From Alcaligenaceae bacterium (GTDB taxonomy: Bacteria; Pseudomonadota; Gammaproteobacteria; Burkholderiales; Burkholderiaceae_B): DNA of 64,000 nucleotides. Made by a program: the position numbers and the translations under genes. Below the pieces are notes generated by a model. It saw nothing but the letters and a program-made list of their open reading frames with translations, was not told where the DNA came from and ran no database searches. Location of the stretch: positions 310,001 through 374,000 of the forward strand of contig JACCEP010000002.1 in assembly GCA_013416395.1 (NCBI GenBank). The letters run 5' to 3'. The number at the start of each line of letters is the position of its first letter. The first letter of the stretch is position 1. This document shows, piece by piece, positions 45,689 to 53,120 of the stretch.

Positions 45689-46266
45689 ATTTGCTGGTAC
45701 CGCGACTGCATGAACCAGCGAAGTCCAAGAGTATAGCAGTATTTTTGCGTTTGTGTAGATGCCTGCCTGATTTTTTATGTTGTTGTCTCAGTTTGTTCTG
45801 GCTCGTTAGCCTTTGGCCAACAAGTAAACCATGTTCAAGCAACTATGGTTGCCGTAGCGGACACCGGGTGTTTGCCAATGTTATTTGATGGTTGATCTGA
45901 GTCGCCATACCTGGGTTTTTGGCGTCGGCTTGGGTTGATGGGCGATGTACGCTGGTGTTGTCCGTGTTTTTGGACCCTAACCGCGCAATTTTATTTCAAT
46001 GAAATGAGTATGCCATGCTTTCAACAACGTTAAAGGCTTTTACGCTGATTGATGAGCGCAAAAACTATTAAGTGTGATGGGCGTATTTATTATCACAATA
46101 CTGCGGTTAAGAAATTCAAATTCAAATTTTTATCTATTGATGCAAATCGTTTTTCTTTGTTTTAAATCATCACTTCATCTATATATCCAGGCGAAAAGGC
46201 AAGCTGCTCAGTTTGGCACCTGCAACTATGTTAAAAGTGTAGAGAACCCTCAACTAAAGGAGCGTC
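45689..46266. other. Noncoding gap after tRNA-Gly
   Basis: About 580 bases with no convincing gene. The part from about 46050 to 46200 is clearly AT-rich relative to its surroundings and probably holds the promoter of the HPF gene. A 71-codon frame (46074-46289) here overlaps the HPF start and looks spurious. Confidence 0.4.
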
Positions 46267-46626
46267 ATGCAAATTCAAGTAAATACTGACAGCCACATAA
46301 CTGGCTCAGAAGCGTTCACCGCCAAAGTTGAACAAAAAATAAACAACACGTTTAAACGATTTTCAGAACATATTACGCGAATTGAAGTCCATTTTAGCGA
46401 TTTAAACAGCGGCAAAGCGGGCCCGGATGACAAGCGCTGTGTACTGGAAGCGCGTGTCGCAGGCTTAAACCCGATATCCGTCAGTCACCAGGCTTCAACC
46501 CTGGCGCTCGCAGCTGACGGGGCCATGGGGAAAATGACGCAGGCGCTTGATACCGCATTTGGTAAACGCAATGCCGCCCGCCACGATCAAGTTGTAGCAT
46601 CCGATGAGGCCGATTCCACCGAGTAA
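46267..46626 (+). CDS. HPF/RaiA-family ribosome hibernation factor
   Basis: A 119-aa protein of the sigma54-modulation/S30EA group, which binds the ribosomal small subunit and silences it in stress or stationary phase. The IQVNTDSHITGSE start, the FSEHITRIEVHFSDLN strand and VLEARVAGLNPISVSHQA fit the short form; there is no long C-terminal domain. A strong AAGGAG ribosome binding site precedes the ATG. It is followed 44 bases later by a baeRF-type gene, apparently in one operon, and both are located between two tRNA-Gly genes. Confidence 0.8.
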   Translation: MQIQVNTDSHITGSEAFTAKVEQKINNTFKRFSEHITRIEVHFSDLNSGKAGPDDKRCVLEARVAGLNPISVSHQASTLALAADGAMGKMTQALDTAFGKRNAARHDQVVASDEADSTE

Positions 46627-46670
46627 GAAAATATCCACTATCATTTTTATTTATAGGAAAAAGAAGATTT

Positions 46671-47828
46671 ATGCAGACACTTCAAAACCTGAATGACCTT
46701 TTAGACATTAAAGAGGCCGGTCCGTATATTTCTCTTTACCAGCCCACACACCGGCAGCATCCCGAAAATAAGCAAGACCCCATTCTTTTTCGTAATCTGG
46801 TCAAACAGATTGAAGAATCATTAAGTGCTAGATATTCAAAAGACAGTATTATAAAAGCGCTGGCCCCATTTGAAGATCTGGCTGCCGATACTGATTTCTG
46901 GAATCACACTTCAGACGGTATTGGTGTGTTTGGGGCAGAAGGTTTTTTCCGGGTAATGCCTATACACAGGCCTACTACCCAGCTTGCAATCGTCGCAGAC
47001 AGTTTCCATATCAAGCCGCTGCTACGCATTTTCCAGTCGGCTGACCGTTTTCAGGTGCTTTGCCTCAGCCGTCAGACGGCCCGCTTGTTTGAAGGCAATC
47101 GAGACGGGCTGAATGAAGTCCCTCTGGCTGCGGGTGTCCCCTCTACAGCGAGTGAGATCATCGGTGACGATCTGCCTGAGCCCGTAAGCCGCATGCGAAC
47201 CACGGGCAGTACAGCTAGTCTGTCTGGTCGCACGGACGACATGCGTTACAGCCATGGCTCAAAAGCTGATGTCATTGACAAGCAAACTGAGCGATTTTTC
47301 CGAGAGGTTGATCGCGCGTTCATCGCAAACCACTCCAAGCAATCAGGATTACCGCTTATTTTGGCCGCGTTACCAGAACATCACGCATTGTTTCGCGAGG
47401 TCAGCCACAATTCGCAGCTGCTTGACGAGGGTGTTGACATCAACCCCGACGCGCTCAAGCAGGACGAACTACGCACGCTCTCCTGGAAGATCATGGAGCC
47501 CTTGTATATTCGTCGTCTTGCCGGGTTGGTCGATGAGTTCAATGCGGCGCGCAACGCGCAACAGGCGAGCGCTGACCTGTCAGACGTAGCCGTTGCTGCT
47601 GTAGCCGGACGTGTCCGGGTTCTGCTGCTCGAAGCTGGCCGGCAGATCCCCGGGCGTATCGATCTGAACACAGGCGCCGTGCAGTTCGACAAGCAAGAAG
47701 ACCCTAAGGTCGACGACATGCTCGATGACCTTGGCGAGCAAGTACTGCGTACAGGCGGCGAAGTGATTATGGTGCCAACTGAGCGCATGCCTGATGCTTC
47801 TGGCTTGGCAGCTATTTTCCGCTACTAA
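46671..47828 (+). CDS. baeRF-family protein (archaeo-eukaryotic release-factor-like)
   Basis: A 385-aa protein that resembles the bacterial archaeo-eukaryotic release factor families (baeRF, probably family 3): an N-terminal region YISLYQPTHRQHPENKQDPILFRNLVKQIE, a middle eRF1-like domain (about 130-260), and an L7Ae-like end with VIMVPTERMPDASGLAAIFRY. These proteins are predicted to act on stalled ribosomes, and their genes often accompany hibernation factors. That is exactly the case here (HPF is 44 bases upstream). I cannot verify the family number or any catalytic residue by eye. Confidence 0.65.
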   Translation: MQTLQNLNDLLDIKEAGPYISLYQPTHRQHPENKQDPILFRNLVKQIEESLSARYSKDSIIKALAPFEDLAADTDFWNHTSDGIGVFGAEGFFRVMPIHRPTTQLAIVADSFHIKPLLRIFQSADRFQVLCLSRQTARLFEGNRDGLNEVPLAAGVPSTASEIIGDDLPEPVSRMRTTGSTASLSGRTDDMRYSHGSKADVIDKQTERFFREVDRAFIANHSKQSGLPLILAALPEHHALFREVSHNSQLLDEGVDINPDALKQDELRTLSWKIMEPLYIRRLAGLVDEFNAARNAQQASADLSDVAVAAVAGRVRVLLLEAGRQIPGRIDLNTGAVQFDKQEDPKVDDMLDDLGEQVLRTGGEVIMVPTERMPDASGLAAIFRY

Positions 47829-47835
47829 GGTGGCT

Positions 47836-47868
47836 GGCCTGCCCAACACGTGTCAAGTTGGGCAGGCC
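47836..47868 (+). terminator. Stem-loop after the baeRF gene
   Basis: GGCCTGCCCAAC and its perfect complement (12-bp stem) around a 9-base loop lie 8 bases after the stop. There is no true T-run, only CATTTG, so it may be a processing stem rather than an intrinsic terminator. The following 260 bases hold no gene. Confidence 0.6.
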
Positions 47869-48079
47869 GCATTTGATCACGACCCAAGTCCAGTAAATTG
47901 TTGGCACTTGCTGCGTATAGTTGCTGCAATTGTTCTACGATGCAGCCATGGAACAGTAGTGTCCCTCCATGGCGATGCGTCAGAGTGTCACGCCGCCTTC
48001 GATTTCTTTATCCAACCGTACCCTTGGGCTGCTGAAGCTGTTGCCCAGCCAGTTGTGTTTGCCCGCACAGTCTTGTATT

Positions 48080-48103
48080 TGTATTTTAAGTATATTTAAT
48101 ACA
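48080..48103 (+). promoter_or_regulatory. Possible operator of the ParD-like gene
   Basis: TGTATT and AATACA flank a 12-base AT-rich centre, 26 bases before the antitoxin gene. Ribbon-helix-helix antitoxins usually bind their own promoter through such dyads, so autoregulation is plausible. Confidence 0.35.
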
Positions 48104-48128
48104 TGTTTTAGGCAAGAGGGATTAGGCT

Positions 48129-48383
48129 ATGTCACGAACAACCACCATGACTGTTCGCCTGAAAGGGGATCTTAGTGACTACGTGGCTAACAATGTTGGG
48201 GAGCATGGTTCTTACGATAACGTGAGCGAATTCATCCGCGATCTCATTCGCCGTGACAAGGAGCGCAACGAAGAACTTGCATTTAATAGGCTCAAGGCAG
48301 AACTGTCACTTGCATTCGCGGCACCAGAATCCTCTTACCAGTCGCTGACAGCAGAAGATATAATCGCACGCAACAAGGCCTGA
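48129..48383 (+). CDS. ParD-like ribbon-helix-helix antitoxin
   Basis: An 84-aa protein with the ParD/CopG signature: a beta-strand start (TTMTVRLKGDLSDYV), then HGSYDNVSEFIRDLIRRDKE (helix-turn-helix of the ribbon-helix-helix dimer), and a C-terminal toxin-binding tail. It should bind its own promoter and neutralise a ParE-type toxin. The cognate toxin gene is truncated after 16 codons (48388-48438), so this antitoxin appears to be an orphan. Confidence 0.8.
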   Translation: MSRTTTMTVRLKGDLSDYVANNVGEHGSYDNVSEFIRDLIRRDKERNEELAFNRLKAELSLAFAAPESSYQSLTAEDIIARNKA

Positions 48384-48387
48384 TCGT

Positions 48388-48438
48388 ATGGCTGAAGTTC
48401 GCATACAACAGGCTGCCTACTATCGTCGCGAGCCGTGA
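48388..48438 (+). pseudogene. Truncated ParE-like toxin start
   Basis: Four bases after the antitoxin stop an ATG opens a 16-codon frame MAEVRIQQAAYYRREP followed by TGA. The first residues match the usual ParE beginning (M-A-x-x-R-I-x-x-A-A), but the rest of the toxin is absent and unrelated minus-strand sequence follows. Confidence 0.6.
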
Positions 48439-48444
48439 CGAACC

Positions 48445-48630
48445 CTATTCATGGCGTAATCCCAGCACCCCCGCCCAGAATTCCTCATACTGCGCGCCGC
48501 CTGCGAAAACGGTACAAAGCTGCGCAACAGGTTCTGTTTTTAGCCGCGTTGTGGGCTGGTCGGCGAACCCTGTGGCAAAGTGCTTTCGAAATAGTGCGCC
48601 GCAGAACAACGCATCCAGATATGCATCCAT
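48445..48630 (-). CDS. Small ORF after Phd-like antitoxin, unrecognised
   Basis: A 61-aa frame starting 17 bases after the Phd-like gene stop, in the position of a toxin. It begins with MDAYLDALFCGALF, loosely like the start of a PIN-domain toxin, but lacks the rest of that fold and its acidic residues. It may be a shortened toxin or a chance frame. Confidence 0.35.
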   Translation of the reverse strand: MDAYLDALFCGALFRKHFATGFADQPTTRLKTEPVAQLCTVFAGGAQYEEFWAGVLGLRHE

Positions 48631-48647
48631 GTTTACTGCCAGCGCGC

Positions 48648-48899
48648 TTAATCCTCATCGGCCAGCAACTGTTTTAGCTTCTCGTCCGTCAAGCCCTTGG
48701 CGGCTGCTTCTTCGGCGCTTTGCTTCGAGGTGCGTCGCAGTCGATCGGCGTAGAACGCACGCATTGCATCGTAGTCCTCTGCAGAGGCCATGACACCGAC
48801 GACTCGGTTGTGCCGTGTGACCCGGATGGGCTGTCGCTGCACTCGGTCGATCAGTTCATCGAATCGGGTTTTTGCCTCATTGGCAGTAAAGGGTTGCAT
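48648..48899 (-). CDS. Phd/YefM-family antitoxin
   Basis: An 83-aa protein with the Phd/YefM fold: TANEAKTRFDELIDRVQRQPIRVTRHNRVVGVMASAEDYDAM, then an acidic disordered tail (LLADED) typical for toxin neutralisation. I chose the ATG at 48899; the frame opens at 48917. The partner should lie directly downstream, but only an unrecognised 61-aa frame is found there. On the other side the orphan ParD-like pair is convergent. Confidence 0.8.
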   Translation of the reverse strand: MQPFTANEAKTRFDELIDRVQRQPIRVTRHNRVVGVMASAEDYDAMRAFYADRLRRTSKQSAEEAAAKGLTDEKLKQLLADED

Positions 48900-49157
48900 C
48901 TCGGGCTCCTCGTACAAGTCTGCCGAGTTAATTTACTCAAATCGTTCGATTGGTTCAATTCGATCGAAACCTCTACGAGCAGTTCGGCTTTTCGCTGTTG
49001 GGTTCAGGTAGCCATCGTACGTTGTTTCTGCCGCAGAAATCCGCCTAGCGTAAAAGTGGGGGTGTCTAGGGTAACTATCACCCCTTCGTTGAAAAGCGAG
49101 CCATAAATAGCTTCGAATTTCATAGCGGTAGACGGCCGGCAATGGGTTCTGTTAGAC

Positions 49158-49194
49158 GAAAAAAAGGCCAAAACGTAACGTTTTGGCCTTTTTT
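49158..49194. terminator. Bidirectional terminator before tRNA-Gly
   Basis: GGCCAAAACG and its complement form a perfect stem around a TAA loop, flanked by A-run and T-run. It lies 44 bases after the 3' end of the second tRNA-Gly gene on the minus strand. Confidence 0.85.
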
Positions 49195-49237
49195 CAATTG
49201 TTTATGGACGTTGAAGAGTGCCCATAAACAAGAATTT

Positions 49238-49313
49238 TGGAGCGGGAAACGAGGCTCGAACTCGCGACCTCAACCTTGGCAAGGTTGCGCTCTACCAGCT
49301 GAGCTATTCCCGC
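49238..49313 (-). tRNA. tRNA-Gly (GCC), second copy
   Basis: Same length, anticodon GCC and acceptor stem as the copy at 45613-45688, with two changes (one in the D loop and one in the T loop). The CCA end is encoded, and the 7-base AGAATTT sequence directly before it on the plus strand is shared by both copies. Confidence 0.95.
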
Positions 49314-49625
49314 GTTGATGTTGCTCTTTCGAATTAGCAAATTAACTATGTTTCGAAAGGAGGATCGCATTTTAGGGTATTTTTTCAGCTTATGCAAATG
49401 AAGGTGAAAAGTGTGTGGGATACCGACCCCAGACTGGCTGGAATACGGGGCGAGAATATCACCTTAGGGCTGCATCACGGGTGTCAAGACTAGGAATCAA
49501 GCGGCGTTAGCGCAGCGGGTGCCCGCTTTCTAAGCGAAGCGCCTTTGTGGCTGCAGACGAAGGAGCGGGCAGGGTATGCTTATGTTTTTTCCGGCCATGG
49601 CCGGTTAACCTTTATCTGCCCGGCA
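49314..49625. other. Noncoding gap between tRNA-Gly and murB
   Basis: No gene is evident. The first part holds the tRNA promoter (minus strand), and near 49590-49603 there is a short perfect palindrome CCGGCCATGGCCGG just before murB. The longer open frame from 49545 is the upstream extension of murB. Confidence 0.45.
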
Positions 49626-50648
49626 ATGCTGCATACTTCAGAGCAAGACCTTACCGCTTTCAACACACTGGGGCTGAGCGCGCGTGCGCACGCCCTGGTG
49701 CGCTTTCAATCACAGGAGCAACTTCCATCGATCTCCACGCTGGCTGGTGATTATTCCAGCATATTTGTGCTTGGCGGTGGCAGCAATGTGGTGTTGGCTC
49801 CCCAGCTTGATTGTCTCGTCATCAAGGTAGAAACGCGGGGTATCCAGTTGCTCGAAGAAAGGCCTGACGCCTTTATTGTAGAAGCGCAGGCGGGTGAAAA
49901 CTGGCATGAGTTTGTCCAACACTGCGTCGAAAAAGGCTGGTGGGGGCTTGAGAATCTGGCCTTGATTCCGGGTACGGTCGGGGCGGCACCGGTGCAAAAT
50001 ATCGGTGCCTACGGTGTCGAGCTTGATCAGCGTTTTGACAGCCTTACCGCGTGGGACATGCAAACGCAGCAACTGGTGCACATGCGCGCACAAGATTGCG
50101 GGTTTTCATATCGCAACAGTGTTTTCAAGCAGTCGAAGCCCGGTCGATGGTTGATCGTGGTGGTGCGTTTTCGTTTGCCCAAGCCCTGGCGTCCGGTGCT
50201 GGGGTACCCTGATCTGCAACGCTATCCGGGGCTTGTCGTTGATGCCGCGCCGCCCAGCGCAAAACAGGTGTTTGATGCGGTCTGCGACATAAGGCGTCAA
50301 AAGCTGCCTGACCCTGCCGTGCTGGGCAATGCAGGCAGCTTCTTCAAGAACCCGATTGTGTCGCTGGAAACGCGCGAAGGGCTTCTTGCCGCCTACCCCG
50401 ACATGGTGTCTTACCCCATGGAAGACGGCCTACACTGCAAACTAGCCGCTGGCTGGATGATAGATCGGGCTGGCTGGAAGGGTCGAAGCAGGGGGTCTAT
50501 GGCAGTGCATGACCGCCAGGCGCTGGTGCTGGTAAACAAAGGGGGTGCTACTGCCGCCGATGTCGCTGCACTGGCTGATGCCATCAACATCGACATTCAG
50601 AATAAATTTGGCGTGACGCTTGAGCAGGAGCCTGTGACGGTAAGCTAA
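49626..50648 (+). CDS. murB: UDP-N-acetylenolpyruvoylglucosamine reductase
   Basis: MurB reduces the enolpyruvyl group of UDP-GlcNAc-enolpyruvate to UDP-MurNAc using FAD and NADPH, in cytoplasmic peptidoglycan precursor synthesis. The 340-aa protein has an FAD-binding [12 protein letters not shown], the [27 protein letters not shown] stretch, SYRNSVFK and the C-terminal [13 protein letters not shown] with the active-site Ser. The long-type ending (about 340 aa) is that of the proteobacterial E. coli-like enzyme. I use the ATG at 49626; the frame is open from 49545. Confidence 0.93.
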   Translation: MLHTSEQDLTAFNTLGLSARAHALVRFQSQEQLPSISTLAGDYSSIFVLGGGSNVVLAPQLDCLVIKVETRGIQLLEERPDAFIVEAQAGENWHEFVQHCVEKGWWGLENLALIPGTVGAAPVQNIGAYGVELDQRFDSLTAWDMQTQQLVHMRAQDCGFSYRNSVFKQSKPGRWLIVVVRFRLPKPWRPVLGYPDLQRYPGLVVDAAPPSAKQVFDAVCDIRRQKLPDPAVLGNAGSFFKNPIVSLETREGLLAAYPDMVSYPMEDGLHCKLAAGWMIDRAGWKGRSRGSMAVHDRQALVLVNKGGATAADVAALADAINIDIQNKFGVTLEQEPVTVS

Positions 50649-50981
50649 ATGGCCGTGGCAAAGTTGGCACACAGCCTTGGTGTCGCCTGCTGCTTGTCGT
50701 GTGCCGCGCAAAGAGCGCGTGCTGGGCTGTGCCAACAAATAGTTGGCAGGCGACCTCATAGGTAGACGACTGCGTGGCGTATCAGGTTCAATGCTGGCGT
50801 TAGAAAACTGCTGGCCTCAGAAGCCCGAGTCGACTCCGCCGCATGGCGAGCCAGTAGTTAGCGCAAGGTGTATGAAGAACAGCTGAGGCTCCTCGCGTGT
50901 TGTTCAGTGTGGCGCGCTGTTGCCCCGCTGGGGGCCGAACCGGCAGATTTGCATCATCTGCCGGCCTTGACCCAAAGATGC
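50649..50981. other. Noncoding gap with a stem-loop after dapB
   Basis: No gene is evident. CCGGCAGAT and its complement form a perfect 9-bp stem (50940-50964) that could end the dapB message read from the right; there is no T-run. Around 50662-50744 lies an imperfect inverted repeat (GTTGGCACACAGCC with GGCTGTGCCAAC), which may be the murB transcript end. Confidence 0.4.
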
Positions 50982-51773
50982 TCAGGTCGCCAACACGTCG
51001 TGCATATCAAACAGCCCGAACTCTTTGCGTGCCAGATAACGTGCGGCGCGCAGGCTGCCTTGGGCATAGGTGGCCCGACTGCTGGAGCGGTGGGTGATTT
51101 CTATGCGTTCGCCCATGCCGCAGAAATACACCGTGTGATCACCGACGATGTCGCCTCCGCGCATTACAGAAAACCCGATGTGGCCGTCTTCGCGGGCACC
51201 GGTTTCACCGTGTCGGGCCCAGTCAGCGATGTCGTCGAGTTTTTTGCCCCAGGCCGACGCAACCGCATCGCCCATGGCCAGCGCTGTGCCCGATGGTGCG
51301 TCGACTTTGTTGCGATGATGAGCCTCGAAAACCTCGACGTCGTAGCCGTGGTTCAGCAGGCGGGCAGCCATGTCGAGTAACTTTAACGTGGCATTGACGC
51401 CAACACTCATGTTGGGCGCGAAGACGATGGCGATTTTTTGGCTAGCAGCGTGTATGGCTTGTTTGCCCTGTTCGTCAAAGCCTGTGGTGCCGATAACGCA
51501 TTTGGTGCCATGCTTGATGCAGGCCTGAAGGTGGGCAAGTGTGCCTTCAGGGCGAGTAAAATCAATAAGGCAGTCAGCGTTGGCCAACTGATTCAGGTCG
51601 TCAGAGATGGCAACGCCGGTATCTTGCCCCAGAAAGGCACCGGCATCTTGTCCCAAAGCGGATGAACCTGCATGATCAAGTGCCGCGACCAGGTCAAGGT
51701 CGGGGCTTTGAAGCACGGCTTCGATCAACATATGGCCCATTCGGCCGCTGGCTCCTGCGATGGCTATGCGCAT
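50982..51773 (-). CDS. dapB: 4-hydroxy-tetrahydrodipicolinate reductase
   Basis: Reduces the product of DapA to tetrahydrodipicolinate in lysine and diaminopimelate synthesis, with NAD(P)H. The 263-aa enzyme has [16 protein letters not shown] (Rossmann GxxGxxG, residues 4-19), [11 protein letters not shown], the [10 protein letters not shown] loop, and [22 protein letters not shown] with the catalytic His pair and Lys. It follows bamE by 9 bases in the same direction; they are likely co-transcribed. Confidence 0.95.
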   Translation of the reverse strand: MRIAIAGASGRMGHMLIEAVLQSPDLDLVAALDHAGSSALGQDAGAFLGQDTGVAISDDLNQLANADCLIDFTRPEGTLAHLQACIKHGTKCVIGTTGFDEQGKQAIHAASQKIAIVFAPNMSVGVNATLKLLDMAARLLNHGYDVEVFEAHHRNKVDAPSGTALAMGDAVASAWGKKLDDIADWARHGETGAREDGHIGFSVMRGGDIVGDHTVYFCGMGERIEITHRSSSRATYAQGSLRAARYLARKEFGLFDMHDVLAT

Positions 51774-51782
51774 GGCGTCCTC

Positions 51783-52526
51783 TTAGCGTAAAGGTTCAGG
51801 TTCGTTGCGACCTGCGGAGGGGGCGCCTGGCACGGCAGGCTGCGTGTTCTCAAAGATATTGAGACGGCGTCTGGGCTGTTGGGCTTGCTCGTCTGCGGTC
51901 GTAGCATCTTGTTTGCTCTCGCCTGATTCGTCTTTGGCCCCTTGAGTCGACAAGGATGGCAAGCCAGACGTGCCGAGATCTTGGCCTGTGATGCCTGATG
52001 GGGTGTACTGCCTTCCTGAGTCTATGGGCAATGCCTGGGTGTCGGCGGACGACTCACCTGCTGGCTGGGCCGTCGTGGTGTTTTCTTTGGCAGGCGAGGC
52101 ACCCTCACGGGCCGTCATGCCCGTATCGGCTTTTTCAAATGGCTGGCGATCTGGTTGCTCGTCGCCAGCCCAGCGCACCAGGCTATCGCCCTCAAACCAG
52201 ACGGTGAACCGACGCTGTTCTGCTTTACCGTAGCCAGGCTTGTTGTAGAAAGGGTAATCCCAGCGGTCGGTGCGAAAGATGTCTTGCAGTGTGGGTGTGC
52301 CCAGAACGTAGCGCACTTGTTCGCGGCTCATGCCGGGCTGCAGTTGTGCAACCTGCTCGGAAGTGATCCAGTTGCCCTGTTGCACGTTAGGACGGTATGG
52401 GAAACCCCAATTGGAAGAACCGCAGGCCACGAGGGCCGTTGCCAGTACGCCAGCCGCAAGGCCTGTGCGTAGTACAGCGAAATAAGGTTTAGCAGATGTC
52501 AGCACAAAGCGCCCCTGTTTATCCAT
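51783..52526 (-). CDS. bamE: Outer-membrane assembly factor BamE
   Basis: BamE is a small lipoprotein of the BAM complex that inserts outer-membrane proteins. The lipobox LVAC gives a lipidated Cys at about residue 35, followed by RPNVQQGNWITSEQVAQLQPGMSREQVRYVLGTP, FRTDRWDYPFY and FTVWFEGDSLVRW, all conserved in SmpA/BamE. After residue 145 a long Gln/Thr/Ser/Glu-rich tail of about 100 residues (GAKDESGESKQDATTADEQ and others) is added, unlike the short E. coli protein. The ATG at 52526 is preferred over the frame opening at 52547. Divergent from fur. Confidence 0.9.
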   Translation of the reverse strand: MDKQGRFVLTSAKPYFAVLRTGLAAGVLATALVACGSSNWGFPYRPNVQQGNWITSEQVAQLQPGMSREQVRYVLGTPTLQDIFRTDRWDYPFYNKPGYGKAEQRRFTVWFEGDSLVRWAGDEQPDRQPFEKADTGMTAREGASPAKENTTTAQPAGESSADTQALPIDSGRQYTPSGITGQDLGTSGLPSLSTQGAKDESGESKQDATTADEQAQQPRRRLNIFENTQPAVPGAPSAGRNEPEPLR

Positions 52527-52650
52527 ATCGAATAAAACCGTTATCATAAAGCTTTAAGAATAGACGCATAATAACGTCAGTCGGCCTCGGCTGCTCGGCA
52601 TTCTGCCCGCATCCGCAGTTGATTCATTACTGCCAGAGACATTTTTAGCC

Positions 52651-53100
52651 ATGAGCGATCAAACTGAATTGAAAAATATGGGCTTGAAGGCGACTTTTCC
52701 CCGCCTCAAGATTCTTGACATTTTCCGCAGGGCTGATGAGCGGCATCAAAGCGCCGAAGACATCTATCGCACCCTTATCGCCGAAGAAGTCGATATCGGG
52801 CTTGCAACGGTATACCGCGTACTCACGCAATTTGAGCAGGCCGGCATACTGGTGCGCAGCCAGTTTGATGGAGGCAAGGCCGTTTTCGAACTAAACGACG
52901 GCGATCATCATGATCACCTCATCTGCACCATCTGTGGCACAGTTGAAGAGTTTACCGACACCGAAATCGAAAAACGCCAACACAAAGTGGCTGATGAACA
53001 CGGGTATACGCTTGATACCCACACCATGCTGTTGTACGGCGTGTGCCCCAAATGCCAGGCCAAGCCCAAAGGGCAGCAGCAGGTTAAAAGCCATGCCTGA
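52651..53100 (+). CDS. fur: Ferric uptake regulator
   Basis: Fur is the iron-sensing repressor. The 149-aa protein has the winged helix [18 protein letters not shown] and [20 protein letters not shown], then the metal-binding [19 protein letters not shown] (His-rich plus CxxC), and a C-terminal CPKCQAK pair. It is the likely regulator of the Fur boxes near the siderophore operon and at 43.2 kb. Standing divergent from bamE and convergent with recN is the normal order in Burkholderiales. Confidence 0.95.
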   Translation: MSDQTELKNMGLKATFPRLKILDIFRRADERHQSAEDIYRTLIAEEVDIGLATVYRVLTQFEQAGILVRSQFDGGKAVFELNDGDHHDHLICTICGTVEEFTDTEIEKRQHKVADEHGYTLDTHTMLLYGVCPKCQAKPKGQQQVKSHA

Positions 53101-53120
53101 TCTGCTGCCATAAAGGCTGG

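Noticed and set aside
46074-46289. A 71-codon plus-strand frame before the HPF gene
   Set aside because: It overlaps the HPF start, lies in AT-rich promoter-like DNA, lacks a ribosome binding site and matches nothing I know.
48933-49142. A 69-codon minus-strand frame between the Phd-like gene and the tRNA terminator
   Set aside because: No ribosome binding site, no recognisable motif and an atypical composition; probably chance.
45613-49313. CRISPR array between the two tRNA genes or in the 62.7 kb repeats
   Set aside because: The 62.7 kb units are degenerate and adjacent without unique spacers, and nothing palindromic recurs between the tRNA genes; no cas gene is seen.
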